From contig DAOUYN010000087.1 of the NCBI GenBank assembly GCA_030666075.1, forward strand, positions 1 through 5,207: DNA of 5,207 nucleotides, given 5' to 3'. A program made the translations under genes and the position numbers. Below the pieces are notes generated by a model. That model searched no databases. It saw only the letters and a list, made by a program, of their open reading frames with translations, and was not told the origin of the DNA. The stretch is from Actinomycetes bacterium (GTDB lineage: Bacteria; Actinomycetota; Aquicultoria; CAJVYJ01; JAUVQD01). Shown here piece by piece: positions 1 to 4,992 of this stretch; position 1 is the stretch's first letter; every line of letters begins with the position of its first letter.

Positions 1-103
1 CTAAAACCGGGGCACATCCGGCGTAATCAGCAGTTAGCTGCCCGCTCAGGCGGGTTAAAGCATGTCCGATGTCGTCTTCGGAAAAAAGCGTTTCATCGAG
101 CAC
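1..103 (-). CDS. hpt: Hypoxanthine phosphoribosyltransferase, N-terminal fragment (runs off window)
   Basis: Purine salvage enzyme that converts hypoxanthine or guanine plus PRPP to IMP or GMP in the cytoplasm. Only the first 34 codons are in the window. The fragment reads MLDETLFSEDDIGHAL, then a stretch with QLTADY and APVL. This follows the usual N-terminus of bacterial HPRTs (L-I-S-E-E-E-I, then E-L-x-x-Q-I/L-T-x-D/E-Y, then the strand leading to GVLKG). The catalytic PRPP-binding loop lies outside the window, so the call rests on the N-terminal pattern alone. The start is a GTG at 103-101 whose first base is the last base of the upstream TAG stop (TAGTG). A strong GGAGGAGG sits seven bases upstream, which supports this short start and suggests translational coupling. 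It is the most distal visible gene of the minus-strand run. Confidence 0.77.
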   Translation of the reverse strand, partial: MLDETLFSEDDIGHALTRLSGQLTADYAGCAPVL

Positions 104-441
104 TACATTGCCTCCTCCGAACAGAGGCCGTATTTAACAAGCAGGTTCTTGAGGTCTCGTTGATAGAATATCTTGATATTGATGTGCGGGTACAATTCTC
201 GTAACCGGCGCACTTTGCGGTTTTTCTTGGTCACGAGCTTCTGACTCATCGTCGTCAGCTCGATATATTGCTCTTGGGCGGGGAGATAGAAATCGGGCCT
301 GAAGCTCGAGATTATGGTGCCTTTCGCATCCCAATCGATTGGAAAAGAAGTCGGCTCATATTCCCAGGGGATTCGATAGAAGTCCAATATCCGCGCGCAG
401 ACCGCTTCACTCGGATGCGAAAATTTATTGGTTCCCGGCAC
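103..441 (-). CDS. Small conserved protein with PD-(D/E)XK-like nuclease-fold signature
   Basis: Predicted 112-residue soluble protein from a GTG at 441. Visible pattern: F-S-H-P-S-E near the N-terminus (E12), W-E-Y-E-P at 26-30, then F-R-P-D-F-Y-L-P at 47-54, Y-I-E-L-T-T at 59-64, and a very basic stretch around 68-81 (K-K-N-R-K-V-R-R-L-R). The P-D followed ten residues later by E-L-T resembles the PD-(D/E)XK core, but the usual lysine of E-x-K is threonine. It could therefore be a diverged nuclease or a non-catalytic nucleic-acid-binding relative. A longer in-frame GTG start at 510 would overlap the FtsR gene by 62 bases and adds a low-complexity Ser/Arg/Cys segment. The 441 start lies seven bases after the FtsR stop and begins just before the conserved-looking F-x-H-P-S-E, so I prefer it, although its ribosome site is weak. 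The TAG stop overlaps the hpt start by one base. Function is unknown; fold assignment is inference from the motif. Confidence 0.72.
   Translation of the reverse strand: MPGTNKFSHPSEAVCARILDFYRIPWEYEPTSFPIDWDAKGTIISSFRPDFYLPAQEQYIELTTMSQKLVTKKNRKVRRLRELYPHINIKIFYQRDLKNLLVKYGLCSEEAM
111..118 (-). promoter_or_regulatory. Strong Shine-Dalgarno for hpt
   Basis: GGAGGAGG on the minus strand, seven bases before the GTG of hpt and inside the last codons of the upstream gene. It fixes the hpt start at 103 even though that start overlaps the preceding stop codon. Confidence 0.7.
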
Positions 442-448
442 CGCCGCG

Positions 449-1153
449 TTAGTCCCAGAGACTCGCGGCGCGCAGCGCCTTGTGCAGGACGAGCCGCTTG
501 AGCTTTTCACTCTGACTCAAAAGCTCCCCCAGCTCTCCCGCCGTTCTGGCTCGCGTCTTCGCGCTCTGGTTCTTTAACTGGGGTGTGAGTATCTGTTGAA
601 ACAAGAGTGTCTCACGCTGAGCTTGATTCTCATACATCCGCAGGTGTCTAGGTTCAATGCCAAACTTGCTAAGCTCCATAAAGATCTGGAGGATCTCAAA
701 GTCGACTTCGCTGATCGCGAGCCCCTCCCCATCCTTTTCAAGCTCTATCAGCCCGAAGCTTTCAAGAGTTTTAACTGTCTCACCGGTCGCACCAGTCTTT
801 TTCAGGGCTACGGCCAGCGAAACCGGCCCGCGGGCTTCAGTGGACTTCTCTTCGTTCACGTCCGGTTCATCTACGACTACTGATTGGCCGGCCTGCCAGT
901 TATTCATCCGCTCCCTGATCACGGTCAGGGGCAGGAAGTGCTCTTTTTGCAGTCTTAGTATCTCAGAGAGCCGAGCTACATCGTCATCCGAAAAGAGCCT
1001 GTAGCCCCCGCTCGACCTCTCAAGGGTCAAAAGACCCTCGTCCTCGAGGTACCGGACCTTGCTGATCGAAAGATCGGGGTAGCGCGCCTGTAATTTCTCG
1101 ACAGCAGCCCCAATACTGTATGTTTCTTTTCCTTTGACCCTGACTTTACTCAC
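449..1153 (-). CDS. ftsR: MerR-family transcriptional regulator FtsR (Rv1828-like)
   Basis: Cytoplasmic DNA-binding regulator, 234 residues from the GTG at 1153 (the M. tuberculosis relative is of similar length). The N-terminal MerR winged helix-turn-helix spans about 10-83. It includes Y-S-I-G-A-A at 12-17, I-S-K-V-R-Y-L-E-D-E-G-L at 30-41 (the MerR recognition region), S-G-G-Y-R-L-F at 48-54 and H-F-L-P-L at 72-76. An acidic linker follows. A C-terminal helical domain (about 110-234) carries F-G-I-E-P-R-H-L-R at 164-172, typical of Rv1828/FtsR and unlike ligand-binding MerR proteins. In corynebacteria FtsR activates ftsZ and affects division; the same role here is inferred from orthology. 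The start overlaps the FHA gene by 8 bases with GGGGCGG about six bases upstream. An ATG much further upstream (1345) would add about 64 residues lying inside the FHA gene and was rejected. Neighbouring garA and ftsR is the standard actinobacterial arrangement. Confidence 0.92.
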   Translation of the reverse strand: MSKVRVKGKETYSIGAAVEKLQARYPDLSISKVRYLEDEGLLTLERSSGGYRLFSDDDVARLSEILRLQKEHFLPLTVIRERMNNWQAGQSVVVDEPDVNEEKSTEARGPVSLAVALKKTGATGETVKTLESFGLIELEKDGEGLAISEVDFEILQIFMELSKFGIEPRHLRMYENQAQRETLLFQQILTPQLKNQSAKTRARTAGELGELLSQSEKLKRLVLHKALRAASLWD

Positions 1154-1622
1154 TTTTTGCCGCCCCGCGTTGCTCAATATATACCATCTTGAATTTGCCG
1201 ATCTGCAGTTCATCCCGGTCACTAAGGACGACCGACTCGACTCTCTCGCGATCGACATAGGTACCATTGAGGCTGCCCGTGTCGACCAATTCGAGCCCCC
1301 GCGGGCTGTCCTTAATGACTGCGTGTCTTCGTGAAACCGTGACATCGTCGAGAAATATATCGTTGTCGGGGTCGCGCCCGATGAGCACTTCGCCCGCTTC
1401 CAACGAGAACGTCTGTCCGACCCCGATGCCTTTCACTACGATCAGCAACGGCCCCTCGCTCCGCAACTGCTCGAGGTCGACTTGCAACTCATCGCCACTA
1501 TCGGCTGTAAACGAAAAAGTGTGTGTCAGATCGGCGTGGCCGTTTAATTTCACACCGCATTGGGAGCAGAACTGACCGTCATCAGCATTCGCAGCTCCGC
1601 ATTTGTCACAAACAAGACTCAT
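1146..1622 (-). CDS. garA: Zinc-ribbon FHA-domain protein, GarA/OdhI-like
   Basis: 158-residue cytoplasmic protein. An N-terminal zinc ribbon has C5-x2-C8 and C19-x2-C22. A linker with D-L-T-H-T-F at 31-36 follows, then an FHA domain (about 58-150) with G82-R83, D-I-F-L-D-D-V-T-V-S-R-R-H at 88-100 and S-L-N-G-T-Y at 117-122, the phosphothreonine-binding signature. The FHA core is very close to mycobacterial GarA and corynebacterial OdhI. Those proteins inhibit 2-oxoglutarate dehydrogenase and regulate glutamate enzymes until a Ser/Thr kinase phosphorylates an N-terminal Thr, which then folds back onto the FHA domain. T33 sits where GarA has its second phospho-threonine (E-T-T-S-V-F versus D-L-T-H-T-F), so the switch may be kept; that alignment is by eye. 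The zinc ribbon is an addition relative to GarA. The ATG overlaps the previous stop (ATGA), with no strong ribosome site, so it is probably translationally coupled. The 3' end overlaps ftsR by 8 bases. Confidence 0.9.
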   Translation of the reverse strand: MSLVCDKCGAANADDGQFCSQCGVKLNGHADLTHTFSFTADSGDELQVDLEQLRSEGPLLIVVKGIGVGQTFSLEAGEVLIGRDPDNDIFLDDVTVSRRHAVIKDSPRGLELVDTGSLNGTYVDRERVESVVLSDRDELQIGKFKMVYIEQRGAAKSE

Positions 1623-1882
1623 TCCGCGAACTTGAAGTCCTTCCGGCTGAACGCCTTGTCAAGCTCTTCCTCGACAGCTTCGATGACTTCCTTGTTCTCT
1701 AATAGTTTTCCTAGCTGGTCTTTGTCGACCCGATTCTCAACGTATGGGTCGGCAATGACTTCAGATAGTTTCCGGCCCTGATGGACCTCGCGAACGATAT
1801 AGTTCATCACGCGCTCTTCAGACACGTCTAAACGCATCTCCTCAAGATACCTCTGGATCGCTTCCCCTAAGGTCTCAGACAT
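1619..1882 (-). CDS. Unrecognised 87-residue acidic helical protein
   Basis: I do not recognise this family. The protein is small, charged and without cysteines, signal peptide or membrane segment. It appears all-helical: an amphipathic N-terminal helix (S-E-T-L-G-E-A-I-Q-R-Y-L-E-E-M), a central Y-I-V-R-E-V-H-Q-G-R-K-L-S-E-V-I, then D-P-Y-V-E-N-R-V, and a strongly acidic helix (V-I-E-A-V-E-E-E-L) before an R-K-D-F-K-F-A-E tail. The ATG at 1882 is preceded by a strong GAGGAG five bases away, and the TGA stop overlaps the ATG of the FHA gene, so the gene is real and coupled to it. The position directly between the RsiG-like gene and the GarA-like gene suggests a regulatory or adaptor role, but no function can be assigned from the sequence. 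Confidence 0.85.
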   Translation of the reverse strand: MSETLGEAIQRYLEEMRLDVSEERVMNYIVREVHQGRKLSEVIADPYVENRVDKDQLGKLLENKEVIEAVEEELDKAFSRKDFKFAE

Positions 1883-1923
1883 GCTCTCTCCTCTTCAACT
1901 TGAACCTTAACTATTCCCGGCCT

Positions 1924-2187
1924 TTAGTCTCGTCTTACCAGGTCTCGAGCGAGTATTTCCGTCAATCGCTCAAGGTCGTGACCGGAGATGGCGCTCGTAC
2001 CGCTCTTGTGCTTCTCTTTTAGTCGAGCCTTAACCTCCGCCTTCAAGATGTCGATCTTGGCGTGGAGCATCCGGCGCTCGTAAGAAAGTCGTTGCTCTTC
2101 GACGTCGAGCCGATCGAGGATTCCCCGGAGATCTTCGTCCGATTTTTCAGAGATCTCAGCGAGCACAGCTGCATTTTCTTCCGTCAT
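1924..2187 (-). CDS. rsiG: RsiG-like single-motif c-di-GMP-responsive anti-sigma factor
   Basis: 87-residue cytoplasmic, coiled-coil protein. The central helix (about 28-58) contains E31-x3-S35-x2-R38-x3-H42-x3-D46. RsiG proteins bind c-di-GMP through E(X)3S(X)2R(X)3Q(X)3D; here four of five key positions match and Q is replaced by H. The surrounding L-S-Y-E-R-R-M-L-H and I-D-I-L-K-A-E-V also look like RsiG. In Streptomyces a monomer with two such motifs binds c-di-GMP and sequesters the sigma factor WhiG. In basal Actinobacteria such as Rubrobacter, small single-motif RsiGs do this as homodimers. The present length and single motif fit the second type. A second predicted helix (69-86) follows a short Gly/Ser/Thr linker. 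The ATG at 2187 has GAGGTG four bases upstream. It lies 36 bases after the carboxypeptidase gene and 41 before the next, so is probably in one operon. No sigma-factor gene is in the window. The partner and c-di-GMP binding are inferred. Confidence 0.8.
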   Translation of the reverse strand: MTEENAAVLAEISEKSDEDLRGILDRLDVEEQRLSYERRMLHAKIDILKAEVKARLKEKHKSGTSAISGHDLERLTEILARDLVRRD

Positions 2188-2223
2188 CAGGCACCTCGGT
2201 CTCTATCGTGGTCAACTACCTGA

Positions 2224-3405
2224 TTAAAACAGATTCAGGAGCGTCTTGACAACCCGGCGGAAGTAACCGCCCGCATTACGGATAGAATATTCCGAGCGAA
2301 CTGAGCGCCCGACGACCAAGCCGACACGTTCCTGTTGTCCGGTGATCGTCTCGACCTCCAAATACCCGACGTTCTCTCCCCTGTCCAGGGGCAACGTCAG
2401 ACCCTTATCGACCCCCGAAGTGAGGCGCGCATCTCGTTCTCCAAGAAAGACAAGTTTTGAGATCGAGCGGTTGGCGACCAAGGGGACCCGCTTACCTTCG
2501 AGAGATACGACAGCGTAACGCCGGCCCTTGACTACCACCCGGCGGCGATCGAACTTTGTTAACGACCAGTCCAGCAGGCTTACCCCGTCCGCGAACGAAC
2601 CCTCTCTTGTCGGGCTTCCAAGGACCACCGCTATTACAGAACGCCCGGCGGCCTCGGCCCCGGCCACGAGACAGTAGCCGGACTCGTTAGTAAAGCCGGT
2701 CTTGATACCGTTAGCGGGAGCATAACGCTCAAGCAGAGCATTACTGTTATTTAGCGCCCTCACGCCGGGAGCCACGTTCGTGACCCAAGTCGACCGTCGC
2801 AGCGCTACCAACGCAGCAAAATCGGGGTTGTCCATCGCTGCCCGGGCGATGAGCGCTAGATCGCGGGCCGATGAGTAATGCTCGGCTCCCGAGGCCAGTC
2901 CGTGCGGGACCGTGAACCGGGTCTGTACCGCGCCGAGTTGCGCGGCCCTCTCGTTCATCAGGTCTGCAAAGGCCGGCTCGCTGCCGGCCACGTGTTCCGC
3001 CAAAGCAACGGCCGCGTCATTCGCGGAGACCAGCATCAGGGCGTGGAGCAACTCTGTAACACTTCGCTTCTCGCCCGCCTTGAGTCCGATCGAGGCGCCG
3101 CCCGTCGAAGCGGCGTACGCACTGACGGTAACTGTCTCATCGTTGGCTGCCCGCTCCAAAACAAGCATTCCGGTCATGATCTTGGTCGTGCTTGCCACGG
3201 CCCGGGGAACGTCGGCGTTCTTGCTGTACAGCGTGTCGCCCGTCTTTTTATCCAGCACATATGCGGCGGCTCCATCTACCGCCAGCTTGTCAATATTGAG
3301 ATCCGCCCCCCACGCGGCAACGGGGAGTGACAACAATATAGAGACGGTCAGGATTACATGGAGAAATGTGATTGTCCGAAGTCGCATCACGGCCAAAAAT
3401 ACCAT
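2224..3405 (-). CDS. D-alanyl-D-alanine carboxypeptidase (peptidase S11, low-molecular-mass PBP)
   Basis: Exported penicillin-binding protein that trims the terminal D-Ala from peptidoglycan pentapeptides outside the membrane. In the 393-residue reading there is a signal peptide (R-L-R, then a hydrophobic core, then V-A-A-W-G-A with likely cleavage near residue 34). The S11 catalytic motifs follow in order: S72-T-T-K75 (nucleophile and general base), S127-A-N129 and K235-T-G237. The region about 288-370 corresponds to the small beta-rich C-terminal domain of the PBP5 type. The extreme C-terminus (Y-F-R-R-V-V-K-T-L-L-N-L-F) is an amphipathic basic helix of the kind that tethers these enzymes to the membrane. 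The start is uncertain: ATG at 3405 or ATG at 3387 (six residues shorter, with a more classical n-region). Neither has a convincing ribosome site. It is the first gene of the minus-strand run, and the mature protein is unaffected by the choice. No convincing sigma-70 promoter was found upstream. Confidence 0.93.
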   Translation of the reverse strand: MVFLAVMRLRTITFLHVILTVSILLSLPVAAWGADLNIDKLAVDGAAAYVLDKKTGDTLYSKNADVPRAVASTTKIMTGMLVLERAANDETVTVSAYAASTGGASIGLKAGEKRSVTELLHALMLVSANDAAVALAEHVAGSEPAFADLMNERAAQLGAVQTRFTVPHGLASGAEHYSSARDLALIARAAMDNPDFAALVALRRSTWVTNVAPGVRALNNSNALLERYAPANGIKTGFTNESGYCLVAGAEAAGRSVIAVVLGSPTREGSFADGVSLLDWSLTKFDRRRVVVKGRRYAVVSLEGKRVPLVANRSISKLVFLGERDARLTSGVDKGLTLPLDRGENVGYLEVETITGQQERVGLVVGRSVRSEYSIRNAGGYFRRVVKTLLNLF

Positions 3406-3445
3406 ACTATCAATCGTTTATCTCATTCCATTCGGTTTTTTCCTT

Positions 3446-3472
3446 TAAGAGTCGACCCGAACGTGCCGATTT
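3446..3472 (+). promoter_or_regulatory. Candidate WhiG/FliA (sigma-28 type) promoter for the degenerate GGDEF gene
   Basis: TAAG at 3446-3449, exactly 15 bases, then GCCGATTT at 3465-3472. The WhiG/FliA consensus is TAAA-N15-GCCGATAA, so 9 of 12 positions match, with the GCCGAT core and the spacing exact. Transcription would be expected to start around 3478-3481. That gives a leader of about 20 bases containing an AAGG ribosome site (3491-3494) six bases before the ATG at 3501. The element lies in the only intergenic region between divergent genes. It points away from the carboxypeptidase operon. Confidence 0.62.
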
Positions 3473-3500
3473 AAGAAATACGGGAAATGAAAGGTAATGA

Positions 3501-4292
3501 ATGAGATATCGTAAGTTGGAGCTACTCCTGCTGTCCATCGGACTATTAGGGATCCTCATATCTATCTTAACCGCGCTGATCAACGGGGCCCGTGTCGGCG
3601 AGCTCCTAGGACAGGCGCTTTTTGTTCCGGTCCTCTTCTTCGCTCTTCACTATGGACGCCGGGCCGGGTATGCGGCGGCGGTCGGATCAGCCCTGCTGTA
3701 CTTGATGATCAACACCCGGGCGCTAGGAGAGATCGATCTGTCTGTGGGGGACGGTCGCCTCGTAATGCTCCAGGCACTGGCGTTTGGTATCGTCGGCATC
3801 ATCGGCGGCGAGCTCGCCATGCGAATCAAATACGTGGTCGCGCACGTCACCGATGAGGGGCTTATAGATACACACACAAAAGTCTTTAGCCATGAGTATA
3901 TCGAGCGCCTCGTCGAGAAGCTCTGGGCTGGATACGATCGTCAGGGAAAGGGCTTTTCGGTGCTCTTCATCGAGCTGCGATGGGCTGAAGAACCGACTGA
4001 TAACGCGCGCTCCAAGCAGATCAGCCGGATCGCGGATGTGTTACGCAGCACGGTCCGCCTCGTGGATGAAGTCGGGTATCTGCGCGACGGCCGCTTCTGT
4101 CTTATCTTGCCTGACACGTCAGCTGGCGGCGCTGCCGTCGTCTACTCCCGGGTCAGGAAGACGTACTCTAAAATGAAGCAGTACGCTCGTCTGACCGCCG
4201 ACTTGCATGAAGAGATACTGAGCCTCCCCGATGATGAACTGCTGATCAAGGAGATCCTGCTGCCCAACACCAGCATACGCGTCACTGCTTAA
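3501..4292 (+). CDS. Membrane protein with degenerate GGDEF domain and retained I-site (putative c-di-GMP receptor)
   Basis: 263 residues. Four hydrophobic segments (about 6-27, 38-50, 54-72, 87-108) form an N-terminal membrane domain. A cytoplasmic GGDEF-family domain (about 118-225) follows: D-T-H-T-K-V-F-S-H-E-Y-I replaces the usual D-x-L-T-G-L-x-N-R start, F-S-V-L-F-I-E-L replaces the D-x-D-x-F-K strand, and L-P-D-T-S-A-G-G-A is the typical strand and turn after the signature. The GGDEF loop itself is R195-D-G-R-F199 and the metal-binding aspartate is Glu or lost, so diguanylate cyclase activity is unlikely. R186-L-V-D189 lies exactly five residues before the loop, matching the RxxD inhibitory c-di-GMP site of active cyclases and of receptors with dead GGDEF domains such as PelD. 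I infer a membrane c-di-GMP receptor with an unknown output. The C-terminal tail (about 226-263) has no recognised motif. It is the only plus-strand gene and overlaps the DUF881 gene tail to tail by 11 bases. Confidence 0.88.
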   Translation: MRYRKLELLLLSIGLLGILISILTALINGARVGELLGQALFVPVLFFALHYGRRAGYAAAVGSALLYLMINTRALGEIDLSVGDGRLVMLQALAFGIVGIIGGELAMRIKYVVAHVTDEGLIDTHTKVFSHEYIERLVEKLWAGYDRQGKGFSVLFIELRWAEEPTDNARSKQISRIADVLRSTVRLVDEVGYLRDGRFCLILPDTSAGGAAVVYSRVRKTYSKMKQYARLTADLHEEILSLPDDELLIKEILLPNTSIRVTA

Positions 4293-4992
4293 TAGTATTG
4301 TCGACCGGTTCCGTCAATCGCTTTCCCCCGGCTTTCGCTACCCTTTGCAGTCTGACTGACGACTCTTCGCGCACCGTTACCTCGACCCCACGCAATGTCT
4401 CCAACTTGTCGCGAATCCCACGCGGAAGAGTGATCGCCTGCGCCAGGAGCATCGGCGGACCGAGGGCCTCTATGCGCAGATCGGAATCAAGCTCACGACC
4501 ATCAAGATAAAGTTTTCCGTCGCTCCGCCAGATCCCGGCGCTATGAGCAAGTCGATGATTGTTTATTGAGATGGCCCACGCACCGGAGGCCCTCAACTCT
4601 TCGACTATCTGTCTGATATCGAGCCCGACCAGCAAGTTCTCAGCATTCACGATTTCGATAGTCACACCCGGTCCGGTCACGTCTGTTTCACCGACAAATT
4701 TGGTCAGCTCGACTATCTCCTCGCTCGTTCTTGTCAACATCGCCTGCCCATCGACGTTCGAATCCCGAAATTCCATCAGCTTTATCCGCTCGTTCAGCAA
4801 CTCGCCGCGGATACCTTCAATATCACCATTGAGTTCGTCGATTATCTCTACAAGGTCAGCTTCAGCCTCTGATTCTAAACGCTCGCTAAGACGCTCGTGC
4901 GAGCGCATCTGGATGACGAACCCGAACCCGACGAGCATCAAGGCAAACGCCAGGATGAACTGGGTGCGCCAAACCCGGGCGCCTGGACTCAT
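4282..4992 (-). CDS. DUF881 family membrane-anchored protein
   Basis: 236 residues. A short basic N-terminus is followed by one membrane segment (about 11-28), then a charged coiled-coil stretch (about 33-75) and the DUF881 domain (about 105-215). Hallmarks are T-G-P-G-V-T-I-E-I at 106-114, L-R-A-S-G-A-W-A-I-S-I-N-N-H-R-L at 133-148, I-E-A-L-G-P-P at 174-180 and L-P-R-G-I at 189-193. DUF881 proteins occur in Actinobacteria and Firmicutes, usually beside the small basic protein DUF1290 and near division or cell-envelope genes. The molecular role is not established. The predicted topology puts the domain outside the membrane. Translation is coupled to the upstream gene by ATGA. The TGA stop lies inside the 3' end of the convergent GGDEF-like gene. 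Confidence 0.93.
   Translation of the reverse strand: MSPGARVWRTQFILAFALMLVGFGFVIQMRSHERLSERLESEAEADLVEIIDELNGDIEGIRGELLNERIKLMEFRDSNVDGQAMLTRTSEEIVELTKFVGETDVTGPGVTIEIVNAENLLVGLDIRQIVEELRASGAWAISINNHRLAHSAGIWRSDGKLYLDGRELDSDLRIEALGPPMLLAQAITLPRGIRDKLETLRGVEVTVREESSVRLQRVAKAGGKRLTEPVDNTIKQ

Noticed and set aside
442..510. Longer start (GTG at 510) for the PD-(D/E)XK-like gene
   Set aside because: Adds a low-complexity Ser/Cys/Arg stretch overlapping the FtsR gene by 62 bases; the conserved-looking part begins after the GTG at 441.
1154..1345. N-terminal extension of FtsR to an ATG at 1345
   Set aside because: Would lie wholly inside the FHA gene in another frame. The MerR domain begins just after the GTG at 1153, which has a plausible ribosome site.
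1498..1505. GCCGATAG on the minus strand, resembling a WhiG/FliA -10 element
   Set aside because: Falls within FHA coding codons and has no TAAA-like element 15 bases upstream.
3388..3440. Sigma-70 promoter for the carboxypeptidase operon
   Set aside because: TAGTAT-like hexamers occur before the ATG, but no -35 element lies at acceptable spacing; not strong enough to annotate.
2912..3448. 178-codon plus-strand open frame opposite the carboxypeptidase gene
   Set aside because: Lies antisense to clear catalytic motifs of the S11 enzyme, has a low-complexity Ser/Ala/Arg composition and no domain; a shadow of codon bias.
3501..4292. Active diguanylate cyclase
   Set aside because: The signature loop is RDGRF instead of GGDEF/GGEEF and the metal-binding aspartate strand is changed, so catalysis is not supported.
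4282..4320. Bidirectional terminator between the convergent genes
   Set aside because: No GC-rich hairpin followed by a T-run on either strand at the junction.
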